A DNA stretch of 45,239 bases from a bacterium (lineage in GTDB: Bacteria; Acidobacteriota; HRBIN11; JAKEFK01). The stretch is taken from the NCBI GenBank assembly GCA_022616075.1, contig JAKEFK010000005.1, forward strand, positions 1-45,239. Reading direction: 5' to 3'. The number at the start of each line of letters is the position of its first letter. The first letter of the stretch is position 1. Below are positions 1-6,300 of this stretch, one piece after another. The translations under genes and the position numbers were made by a program. The notes beneath the pieces are model-generated. The model was not told the DNA's origin and did not search any database. It worked only from the letters and a program-made list of their open reading frames with translations.

Positions 1-503
1 ATACGGTCATTATCAACACCGGGGGTCTGTTCGATGATGACCCACGGGTCGCGACCGCTGGGAACTTTGTCCAAGTATTCCCGGTTGAATGTGGATTCAT
101 TACCGGTCTTCTTGGTATCCACAACCGGCGTATCTGCGACAACGACAAATTCTTCTGCCAGTGTCGGCTTCAACGTGATTTCCAGATTGACCGAACCACC
201 GATGGAAACGCGCACGTCTTCCTGACGCACTTCTGTGAAGCCTTCAATGGAAAACGTCACAGCATACGTTCCCGGAGGCAGGTTCGCAAAACGGAAACCG
301 CCGGTCGGACCGCTCGTTGCGGTCTGAGGCTGAATCTGTGTAGATTCAAGCGTAATACTTACGCCAGGCAGCGGAGCCCCTTTATCGTCTGTCACTTTAC
401 CGAAAACTGATCCCGCTTTCGTCGCAACCTGCGCCGAAGCGGAAAAGGCAAGCGCTAGAACGAATAAAGGCACCGCCACCAGTACAAACCACTTTAGTTT
501 CAT
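1..503 (-). CDS. TonB-dependent receptor-like protein with carboxypeptidase-regulatory domain, N-terminal part
   Basis: The gene runs off the left edge of the window, so only about 167 N-terminal residues are visible. It starts with ATG at 503-501, preceded by GGAG five bases upstream. Residues 1-25 form a signal peptide (basic start, hydrophobic core, A-S-A-Q cleavage region). Residues about 32-112 match the carboxypeptidase-regulatory-like (CarboxypepD_reg) beta-sandwich, including G-x-V-x-D-x-x-G-x-P-L-P-G-V and the P-P-G-T-Y-x-V-x-F strand. The visible end (VVADTPVVDTKKT, then FNREYLDKVPSGRDPW) is the beginning of a TonB plug-like domain, as in the large outer-membrane receptors common in Acidobacteriota. 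Probable role: uptake or display of a large substrate at the outer membrane. The substrate cannot be told from this part. Its only neighbour here is a LytTR regulator on the same strand upstream. Confidence 0.85.
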   Translation of the reverse strand, partial: MKLKWFVLVAVPLFVLALAFSASAQVATKAGSVFGKVTDDKGAPLPGVSITLESTQIQPQTATSGPTGGFRFANLPPGTYAVTFSIEGFTEVRQEDVRVSIGGSVNLEITLKPTLAEEFVVVADTPVVDTKKTGNESTFNREYLDKVPSGRDPWVIIEQTPGVDNDR

Positions 504-744
504 AGTTACTCCATATTGTTTTGAAATTCGTTTTATCTTGAGCAAGGGAGATGCCAGAAAGGCCGGCCGAGAATAGATCAAGATTTCAGGATCGGCAGAA
601 TCAAAGTTTAGTTCGCTATGAAAAACATTTTTCCAGACAGAACCGCGCGTTTCATTCCTGAAAGCGAATGATTCGCGCCATTTTCTGCATACTTCGCGCA
701 TGGAACGTAAAGTTGAATCAGGAATCCAAAGCAAAGACGCAAAG

Positions 745-768
745 TCGAAGAAATTCTCGAAGAAATTT
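745..768. repeat. Tandem direct repeat of 12 bp
   Basis: Two adjacent copies, TCGAAGAAATTC and TCGAAGAAATTT, differ only at the last base. The second copy overlaps the stop codon of the LytTR regulator gene. LytTR proteins bind pairs of short direct repeats, so a regulatory role is possible, but the copies do not match the usual LytTR site and may be chance. Confidence 0.4.
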
Positions 769-1528
769 ACAGCAGAGAAGAGGTTTCGTTAAGGCTCGGA
801 ATGATTTTTCCGCTGACTGCGCGAAGTTTGGATTTACGGCTCAGGACGAGATGAGTTCCGTCCTGTAGAGTTAACTGGTAGGTTCTTCGGTGATTCCAGG
901 GTTGTATGCGGCGAACCCGATCGACGTTCACAATCGTAGAACGATGAATTCGCACAAACTGAAGAGGATCCAATTCCAATTCTAAAGCAGAAATACTGAT
1001 TTTTAGAAAGAGCACTTCTTTCCCGATATGAAGGCGAACATATTTTCCTTCAGCGTCTGCCCAATCCAGTTCTTCCGGTTTTATGAAGATCACAGAGCGA
1101 CCACTTTTAATTGCAATCTGCTTCGGATTCCGCCGCGTTGAAGGCCAGGCTCCCTGGTTCCTGGAGAATTCGATTTCTCTCCGGGCCCGCTCCAGAGCAA
1201 GAAGGAGGCGTTCGCTGCGAACAGGTTTTACTATGTAATCGGCCGCAGAAACTTCGAAAGCGCGCGAACCAAAGTGATCGAGATTACTGAGAAAGATGGT
1301 CACCGGTCTATCTTTAGCTGAAATAGTTTCCAGCAAAGCAAAACCGTCCAGGCCCGGGGTTTCCACTTCACAGATAAAAACGTCCGGCCTGAACTCGCGC
1401 AACGCAGGAATCGCTTCCAATCCGTTGACGCATTCTTCAATGATCCAGTTAGCAGAATCATTTGACAAAAGCTCGATGACTGCGGCCCGCACAACAGGAT
1501 CGCTGTCCAGAACAAGAGCGCGCAACAT
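767..1528 (-). CDS. LytTR-family response regulator with Glu at the phospho-acceptor position
   Basis: A 253-residue two-domain regulator. Residues 1-120 are a receiver domain and residues about 140-245 a LytTR DNA-binding domain (key stretches VRIHRSTIVNVDRVRRI and YQLTLQDGTHLVLSRK). LytTR regulators bind direct repeats and usually act with a membrane histidine kinase, but no kinase gene lies nearby. In the receiver the normal acceptor Asp of the D-x-x-M-P-G-x-D-G motif is Glu54 (FICEVETPGLDG). The N-terminal acidic cluster is D8-S-D10 instead of D-D-E, while the switch Ser (FLSN) and the Lys of DYIVKP remain. By family knowledge, Asp-to-Glu often mimics the phosphorylated state, so the protein may be constitutively active or phosphorylation-independent; that is inference. 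Confidence 0.9.
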   Translation of the reverse strand: MLRALVLDSDPVVRAAVIELLSNDSANWIIEECVNGLEAIPALREFRPDVFICEVETPGLDGFALLETISAKDRPVTIFLSNLDHFGSRAFEVSAADYIVKPVRSERLLLALERARREIEFSRNQGAWPSTRRNPKQIAIKSGRSVIFIKPEELDWADAEGKYVRLHIGKEVLFLKISISALELELDPLQFVRIHRSTIVNVDRVRRIQPWNHRRTYQLTLQDGTHLVLSRKSKLRAVSGKIIPSLNETSSLL

Positions 1529-1544
1529 AGTTTTTCCTATTTAT

Positions 1545-2579
1545 TCAATCCTTTTCTTTCCAAATTGACCGCAAACGGCGTTCACGACCACATTGCATCT
1601 TGTAACGCTTGTATTGAAACGCATTCTTTTTGTAATAGTCCTGCTGTTTTTCATCGACTGGAGAAAACTGCGTGGCCTGGAGGATGGGAGTGATCACTTC
1701 CTCATTCAGCATCTTTTGAACCTCGCGTTTTGATTCTTCCGCCGCCGCCTTTTGCTTATCGTCATGATAGAAGATCGCGCTGGTATACTTAAATCCTCGA
1801 TCACAGAATTGACCTTCGGAATCGGTTGGATCGATGTTTCTCCAGAAAGCTTTCAGTAAATTCTCGTAACTGATTTTCTCAGCATCATACAAAACCTGAA
1901 TCGCTTCAATTTGGGCAGTGAAACCGGAACTCACAAAAACAACACCGTCCACATGCTCAAAAGCTTCTTCCATACACCAGTAACAGCCACCGGCAAATGT
2001 TGCCGTGCCCGTTTTTGTTTGCGCAGACGCAGTTTGGGCTAAAGTTAGAATGAATATAGTAGAGATCAGTAAACGGAAAGAATTGCTCATAGTTAACCCC
2101 GCGCGTTTTAAACTTGGATCGGGACGGTTCGAGAAACGGCTGACCGTCAGCGAAATGGGTAAACCTACACAAAAGATGTGTATGGTTAAACCGGTCACAA
2201 GGCTTTTTGGAAGAAGAGTGATGCTGTGGGGAAAAGCTGACAGTGGCACCACCACCAGTTGCATGAAGAAGTAAACCGCAATGCCATAAAGGATGCCGGA
2301 GATAACAGGCGCTTTCAAAAGCAGCGGTACTTTGCGGCTGGCGGCATAGAAGACGGTTGTGGCGCCGAACGCAATCGAGAAATGCAACAGAAGGCCCAGG
2401 TAAGCGGTAATCAAACCGCCATCGTAGGATTCAGAGCCAAGCAGGCCGCTAGCGACCGATTGCAGAATGCGCTCAGCGCCTCTTCCCCATAAAAGACCGT
2501 AAACCATGACTGCGGCAGTGATGTCCATAGTGCCGCATAGCAATCCGCCCCACAAAATGGCACGATAATTTTTCATCAT
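1545..2579 (-). CDS. msrA: Four-helix membrane protein fused in frame to MsrA-like peptide methionine sulfoxide reductase
   Basis: One 344-residue open frame contains two recognisable proteins. Residues 1-155 have four hydrophobic helices (for example LLCGTMDITAAVMVYGLL and IHIFCVGLPISL), resembling small DUF1440/YagU-type membrane proteins. Residues 164-186 are a separate signal peptide (MSNSFRLLISTIFILTLAQT, then ASAQ). The rest is MsrA, with the catalytic F-A-G-G-C-Y-W-C-M-E-E motif and the downstream FWRNIDPTD and GQFCDRGFKYTSAIFY blocks. MsrA repairs oxidised methionine, and the signal peptide suggests export. Two oddities: no stop separates the halves, although the internal ATG at 2090 has its own GGGG ribosome site; and the MsrA part lacks about 17 residues between S-G-F-T and Q-I-E-A, the segment that holds the conserved N-P-T-Y active-site tyrosine. 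Activity is therefore doubtful. Confidence 0.8.
   Translation of the reverse strand: MMKNYRAILWGGLLCGTMDITAAVMVYGLLWGRGAERILQSVASGLLGSESYDGGLITAYLGLLLHFSIAFGATTVFYAASRKVPLLLKAPVISGILYGIAVYFFMQLVVVPLSAFPHSITLLPKSLVTGLTIHIFCVGLPISLTVSRFSNRPDPSLKRAGLTMSNSFRLLISTIFILTLAQTASAQTKTGTATFAGGCYWCMEEAFEHVDGVVFVSSGFTAQIEAIQVLYDAEKISYENLLKAFWRNIDPTDSEGQFCDRGFKYTSAIFYHDDKQKAAAEESKREVQKMLNEEVITPILQATQFSPVDEKQQDYYKKNAFQYKRYKMQCGRERRLRSIWKEKD
2088..2103 (-). promoter_or_regulatory. Probable internal start of the MsrA part
   Basis: ATG at 2090-2088 is preceded by GGGG at 2100-2097, six bases upstream, and opens directly into a signal peptide. This supports independent translation of a 181-residue exported MsrA, with the upstream membrane protein merely lacking a stop codon of its own before this point. 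Confidence 0.5.
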
Positions 2580-2639
2580 GCGCAGAAGAGTACAGCACAG
2601 GACATTTAGACGACAATGGGATTGTCACAAGCGGTTTCC

Positions 2640-2661
2640 GTGAGAGAACAAGTGAGAGAAC
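2640..2661. repeat. Short direct repeat GTGAGAGAAC x2
   Basis: Two identical 10-mers are separated by two bases, upstream of the membrane-MsrA gene start. Function unknown; too short to interpret. Confidence 0.4.
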
Positions 2662-2691
2662 GCCAACTATCTCCGGTAAGAAGCGCATGCT

Positions 2692-2825
2692 GAGGTTGTT
2701 GAATAATCAATTGGAGCGCGGACTTCCAGTCCGCAAAAACGTGTTTGCTCGACAAGCATTTTGCGGGCAAGATGCCCGCGCTCCCACTCTAGGACCGCCC
2801 GCGATCTGAATTATTCAACAACCTC
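2692..2825. mobile_element. MITE-like palindromic element, 134 bp
   Basis: The ends are perfect 16-bp inverted repeats, GAGGTTGTTGAATAAT at 2692-2707 and its complement at 2810-2825. Inside is a second nested inverted pair built on GGAGCGCGG / CCGCGCTCC with arms reading CTTCCAGTCCGC and GCGGGCAAGATGCC. No coding frame fits. Small size, terminal inverted repeats and nested stem-loops are typical of a non-autonomous mobile or REP-like element. It fills most of the roughly 310-bp gene-free stretch between the MsrA fusion and the rhodanese gene; the rest of that gap shows nothing else clear. Confidence 0.7.
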
Positions 2826-2892
2826 GGCTTCCAGCCTGCTTGGGAGTTGTCAGTAAGTAAATCGGGTATAACTTACATAGCAGAGGTGGTCC

Positions 2893-3243
2893 ATGTCAGC
2901 GGAACCAACGATTAAAACGATTGATCGTGACGAGCTCGAAAAAAAAATCGAATCGGGAGAACATTTCTTTCTTGTGGAGACTCTGCCCGAAGAAAAGTAT
3001 AGGAAAGCTCACCTTCCGGGCGCCCTGAATCTTCCACCGGATCGTTTAAGAGAATTGGCGCCATTCATTCTGCCGGACAAGAATGCACTGATAATTGTTT
3101 ATTGCGCAAGTCCTACCTGAAACGCATCCGATAAAGCCGCCCGTGAGTTGGCGGCTATGGGGTACACAAACGTCGTTGATTATGCCGGCGGCAAGCAAGA
3201 TTGGATCGATGCCGGCCTGCTTGTTCAAGAAACAAAGGGATAG
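2893..3243 (+). CDS. Rhodanese-like protein with in-frame TGA at codon 76 (candidate selenoprotein)
   Basis: A single rhodanese domain of 116 residues if the TGA at 3118-3120 is read through. Start ATG has AGAGGTGG just upstream. Before the TGA the frame gives the first half (VETLPEEKYRKAHLPGALNLP, ending in VYCASPT with catalytic-loop Cys71). After it the same frame gives N-A-S-D-K-A-A-R-E-L-A-A-M-G-Y, then VVDYAGGKQDWIDAGL, ending at TAG 3241-3243. That is the uninterrupted second half of the family. In relatives as I know them, the codon after C-A-S-x-T is a conserved cysteine, so TGA stands for Cys or Sec. Rhodaneses move sulfane sulfur between thiols; a C-x4-U pair would suit redox or selenium chemistry. 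A SECIS-like hairpin follows. The convergent neighbour is a TauE/SafE exporter, suggesting sulfur handling. Alternatives: a nonsense-mutated gene or a base error. Confidence 0.75.
3135..3156 (+). promoter_or_regulatory. SECIS-like hairpin downstream of the rhodanese TGA
   Basis: AGCCGCC pairs perfectly with GGCGGCT across an 8-nt loop CGTGAGTT. Twenty-one nucleotides separate the TGA from the loop, and the loop has G in its first two positions, which fits the general bacterial SECIS pattern. Caution: alanine-rich codons (GCC GCC and GCG GCT) can form such a stem by chance. Confidence 0.5.
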
Positions 3244-3316
3244 AAGCTCATACCAAAAAATATCCGTTCTATCCTTTAATCCGGTTTATCTCCTATGTTT
3301 TTTGAACTTCTTTGTT

Positions 3317-4084
3317 TCAACGCATCCTGAAGAGCATCAAGATGCCAATCGTAAGTCCGATGAGAATGACAAGGCCCCGGACGAGAGATCTGTTTAAACG
3401 CCGCGCAACACTTGCTCCGAAATAGCCGCCCGCAACAGCTCCCATCGCCATCACAAACGCGGGAGGCCATGATATCAGTCCTGCAAAAATGAATCCGATA
3501 ATCGCAACAATGTTTAAGCAAATTGCGAGAAAAATTTTGAGACCGTTGGCCACATGTATGTCGCTGATCCCCAGCAGCCCGAGAGCAGCTAAAATCAGAA
3601 TGCCATTTCCTGCGCCAAAATACGCTCCGTAAGTAGCGGCCAAAAATTGAATCATCACAGCGGGAATCCGCCACGTATCATTCAGTGTGGAACGAGACTT
3701 CAACCACCGTGTGACCGGTTCTTGCAAGGTAAAAAGAAGCGTAGCGAACAGAATCAGAAAAGGAACGAGTCGGGCAAAAGTTTCAGAAGGCGTTTTAATC
3801 AATAGGAACGTTCCGAGGACTCCTCCGCACAGGCTGACCAACCCGAGTTGGATCATGAATGAACGTCCCGCTTGAAGCTCACGCCGGTATCCTAAAAGGC
3901 TACCCGCTAATCCCGGCCAGAGAGCCATTGTGCTGGTTGCATTTGCAATTTTTGGATCGAGTCCGATCGAAATCAATGCGGGAAAACTGAGTAGTGTTCC
4001 GCCCCCCGCTACGGCATTGATGGTTCCCGCTCCGAAGGCGGCCGCAAATAACAAAATAATATGGTAGAAGGAAATCCCGAACAT
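3317..4084 (-). CDS. TauE/SafE family sulfite/anion exporter
   Basis: A 255-residue integral membrane protein with about eight hydrophobic helices and the two-repeat TauE/SafE layout. The diagnostic first-repeat motif is present near the N-terminus (F-G-A-G-T-I-N-A-V-A-G-G-G-T-L-L-S-F-P-A-L), followed by N-A-T-S-T-M-A-L-W-P-G; the second repeat carries Y-G-A-Y-F-G-A-G-N-G-I-L. Family members export sulfite, sulfoacetate or other small sulfur-containing anions across the inner membrane. The gene is convergent with the rhodanese gene, 73 bases apart. Together they suggest sulfur or sulfite detoxification, but the substrate is not fixed by sequence. Confidence 0.9.
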   Translation of the reverse strand: MFGISFYHIILLFAAAFGAGTINAVAGGGTLLSFPALISIGLDPKIANATSTMALWPGLAGSLLGYRRELQAGRSFMIQLGLVSLCGGVLGTFLLIKTPSETFARLVPFLILFATLLFTLQEPVTRWLKSRSTLNDTWRIPAVMIQFLAATYGAYFGAGNGILILAALGLLGISDIHVANGLKIFLAICLNIVAIIGFIFAGLISWPPAFVMAMGAVAGGYFGASVARRLNRSLVRGLVILIGLTIGILMLFRMR

Positions 4085-4167
4085 CGCTCGTGTTCAGAAT
4101 TATAGTCTGGATAACCACGCTGCGGAGATGCGTAAGAAGACGTACTCAATAAACCCTGAAAGACTTC

Positions 4168-4764
4168 TTAGTTGCCAGCTTTCGTGCTGACAACAGCTTG
4201 CGCCGGTGCAGTCTTTGTCTGCGTCAATCCGTTGTAATACTCGAAAACGAAACTCTTGAATTCAGGATGCAGGAAGCTGGGCCCAAAGTCATATTGTTTC
4301 ATTTCCTTATATGCCTGATCAGCATCCCACCCTTGCGTCATTCGATACACGGCAGTCATCAGGCCGGTGCGATGCCGGCCTCCAACGCAATGAACGTAAA
4401 CGGGTTGACTCGCAGGATCATTAACGAGTCTGAGGAATTCGGTAAGTTGGGTTGTGGTGGGTGGCTGATGTGTGGTCATCGGGATCTGGTAATAATTCAT
4501 CCCTGCGTTTTCCACCAAGGATTTTTCATCGGCTTCGGCATCATCGCTCGTTAGATTGATTACCGTACGGATACCTAGCGCTGCGAGATCCACATAGTCC
4601 TGACCCTCGGGCTGAGCACCGCGATAATAGTGATCAGCAATGCGTCCGAAATTCTTAATAGTGGATAGATTCTTGATGTCCTCCGCTGGAGCCGCAACAG
4701 AAAGCGCCAGCAGGAGAAAAGCGACGATTCCAGAAGAACGGGAAGCTTTTTTGTAACCGGTCAC
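4168..4764 (-). CDS. Secreted dual-specificity/tyrosine phosphatase-like protein
   Basis: I place the start at GTG 4764-4762 because GGAGG lies eight bases upstream and a signal peptide begins at once (K-K-A-S-R then a hydrophobic run ending A-A-P-A-E-D). A TTG 63 bases further upstream keeps the frame open but has no such support. The mature part is a compact cysteine phosphatase domain: FGRIADHYYRGAQP, L-G-I-R-T-V-I-N-L-T, and the P-loop H-C-V-G-G-R-H-R-T-G with catalytic Cys126 and Arg132 (counted from GTG). The family hydrolyses phosphotyrosine or other phosphomonoesters. Export to the periplasm is predicted; the substrate is unknown. Length of 198 residues is normal for exported bacterial members. 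Confidence 0.88.
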   Translation of the reverse strand: MTGYKKASRSSGIVAFLLLALSVAAPAEDIKNLSTIKNFGRIADHYYRGAQPEGQDYVDLAALGIRTVINLTSDDAEADEKSLVENAGMNYYQIPMTTHQPPTTTQLTEFLRLVNDPASQPVYVHCVGGRHRTGLMTAVYRMTQGWDADQAYKEMKQYDFGPSFLHPEFKSFVFEYYNGLTQTKTAPAQAVVSTKAGN

Positions 4765-4846
4765 CTCTTCAACCTCCGATTCTAGTACTTGATTTCTTAA
4801 GATAAAAACAATGGCAAAACTTGTCAAACCTGTGTCACGTTTGTGA

Positions 4847-5653
4847 CTACTGGAACAGAAAGGAATCGATCCCGCGGATCAATCCGGTCGAGCTGCCGAC
4901 GTTGCGGATCGCGATCAGCGCGCCGGCCAGATAAGGCGCCGGGCTCGCTCCCGCATCGTAACGAATGCTTAACCGTTCATCCTTCTCGCCGAAGAGGACT
5001 TCCAACCCGATCACAAAACCGGGCAATCGTATCGAATGAATTTGAGTATCGTTCAAAGTTGCGCCGCGGCTCTCAACCGGTCCTACTGTACTGGAAATGG
5101 GGCGCTCCATTTCCGGTTTGCGAATTTCGGAGAGTCGAAAAGCTAATTGCCGCGCCATACCACTCGGCGAATCCGGTTTGCCCGCCGCAGCATAATCGAT
5201 CACTTCCCAGTGCGAGAGGAACCGAGCAGCCTGACATGCAAAACGTTGCAACAGAATTGCTGAAGTTGCAAAATTTCCGCATGCGACCACTCCGACTCCG
5301 TTTTGCAACGCTGCTTCATGAATCTCCAGATAATCCTGATCGGTCAAACCGGAACTTCCCACCACCACATGCACCCTTTTATTCAACGCGGTTAAAACGT
5401 GATCTTTGACTACGTTCGCACTTGTGAAATCGATGTAAACGTCCGTGGGTACGGTCAGTGCGTCGCCAACCGATTTTTGGATGATCAAGTTCAGATTCGG
5501 TTGATCAAGAATTTCACCGAAATTCTCCCCCGCGCGTTTGCGCGAAACTGCCCCGACCAGGCTGAGATCTTTGGTTTTAAGAATTTCGCGGGATAAGGGC
5601 AACCCGGTCCATCCTGTAGCACCCCCCACGCAGACATTGAGATGCTTGTTCAT
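4847..5653 (-). CDS. Dihydrodipicolinate reductase (DapB)-like protein lacking the catalytic histidines
   Basis: A 268-residue protein with an N-terminal Rossmann fold (V-C-V-G-G-A-T-G-W-T-G) and a DapB-type C-terminal domain. In DapB the signature is E-x3-H-H-x-x-K-x-D-A-P-S-G-T. Here residues 150-165 keep E150, K159, D161 and P-S-G (163-165), but both histidines are alanine (A155, A156). The lysine and binding motif are thus retained while the proposed proton donor is lost. It may act on another substrate, or belong to a divergent DapB-like clade. The lysine pathway is not represented nearby. The start codon overlaps the stop of the 52-residue small ORF upstream (ATGA), so the two are probably co-translated. 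Confidence 0.75.
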   Translation of the reverse strand: MNKHLNVCVGGATGWTGLPLSREILKTKDLSLVGAVSRKRAGENFGEILDQPNLNLIIQKSVGDALTVPTDVYIDFTSANVVKDHVLTALNKRVHVVVGSSGLTDQDYLEIHEAALQNGVGVVACGNFATSAILLQRFACQAARFLSHWEVIDYAAAGKPDSPSGMARQLAFRLSEIRKPEMERPISSTVGPVESRGATLNDTQIHSIRLPGFVIGLEVLFGEKDERLSIRYDAGASPAPYLAGALIAIRNVGSSTGLIRGIDSFLFQ

Positions 5654-5808
5654 CGTTTTCTTTTCTTTTCCGAGTCAAGCAGATCACCGTAAAAAGTCCG
5701 GGCAACTTCATCGACATCTTGCACGTTATTTTTCGCGCGGGGTTCCTCTGCCTTTTTGAACAGGGATTGCCAGAAAGCAACAATCGCCGCCAACAGTCTA
5801 TTGATCAC
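5650..5808 (-). CDS. Small 52-residue protein translationally coupled to the DapB-like gene
   Basis: A GTG start at 5808-5806 is preceded by AAGGGAG five bases upstream. The frame encodes 52 residues: a short N-terminal hydrophobic helix (L-L-A-A-I-V-A-F-W), then a charged segment (F-K-K-A-E-E-P-R-A-K) and an acidic helix ending in K-K-R-K-R. The stop TGA overlaps the ATG of the DapB-like gene as ATGA, a classic coupling arrangement. The ribosome site, amphipathic composition and overlap support a real gene. I do not recognise a family; it may be a membrane-tethering or regulatory peptide. Confidence 0.6.
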   Translation of the reverse strand: MINRLLAAIVAFWQSLFKKAEEPRAKNNVQDVDEVARTFYGDLLDSEKKRKR

Positions 5809-5821
5809 TACTCTCCCTTAT

Positions 5822-5841
5822 CTGAGTACAATCATACTCAG
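5822..5841. promoter_or_regulatory. Inverted repeat, possible operator of the small-ORF/DapB-like operon
   Basis: CTGAGTA and TACTCAG form a perfect 7-bp dyad with a 6-bp spacer, 13 bases upstream of the small-ORF GTG start. Position and symmetry suit a repressor site. No regulator is identified. Confidence 0.4.
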
Positions 5842-5906
5842 CTGAGCCAAGGTTTGCCACTTACATTGATGGAGCCTCAGGCCCGAAAGCTATACAAGAA
5901 AGATAA

Positions 5907-6277
5907 AGAGTTGTAAATGGCAAATGCGTCAAGCATGAAGGCGGACAGCAAGTCAATGAACAGCTGGGGACCACCTGGGCGGTCCTCACGGAATGCTTTT
6001 TCCTGCTGAATTTCAGCCCGCAGATTCAGGATGATCTCTGGGAATTCAGCAATAGAGGAGGTTTACAGATCCATCATCCTAACCGATCCATGAATGAGCG
6101 GTGCCGGGAGATGAGGAAGAAGTATCACGATTTACCAGTGGACCTGGCCGACGCTACGATGGTGAGTATGGGGAAGAGCTTGGAATTGATCGCATCCTCA
6201 CACTGGACCATCGTGATTTCTCAGTATATAGAATGAAAAATGGCAAACGCTTTAAGATGCTGCCAAAGCTATCCTAA
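5907..6277 (+). pseudogene. Decayed PIN-domain (VapC-like) toxin gene
   Basis: Two overlapping frames together give most of a PIN domain. From about 5907 one frame reads T-T-W-A-V-L-T-E-C-F-F-L-L, then R-K-K-Y-H-D-L-P-V-D-L-A-D-A-T-M-V, and then runs into nonsense, stopping at 6236. From about 6176 a second frame continues the homology as E-L-G-I-D-R-I-L-T-L-D-H-R-D-F-S-V-Y-R and ends at TAA 6275-6277. A single frameshift near 6171-6180 joins them. The conserved D-L-A-D-A and T-L-D-x-R-D-F blocks identify PIN ribonucleases of toxin-antitoxin systems. The N-terminal part is missing or scrambled, with a stop upstream, and no antitoxin gene is recognisable. It occupies most of the gene-poor stretch 5842-6300. 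Confidence 0.7.
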
Positions 6278-6300
6278 CGCTCGCAACCACACCGTCCGGA

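Noticed and set aside
2692-2825. CRISPR array
   Set aside because: The palindromic repeats are single elements with no regular spacers; no array is present in the window.
3118-3120. General reassignment of TGA to an amino acid (alternative genetic code)
   Set aside because: Several full-length genes (ModA, M14 peptidase, propeller protein, membrane protein at 21107) end in TGA at the expected place, and Trp/Gly positions use normal codons.
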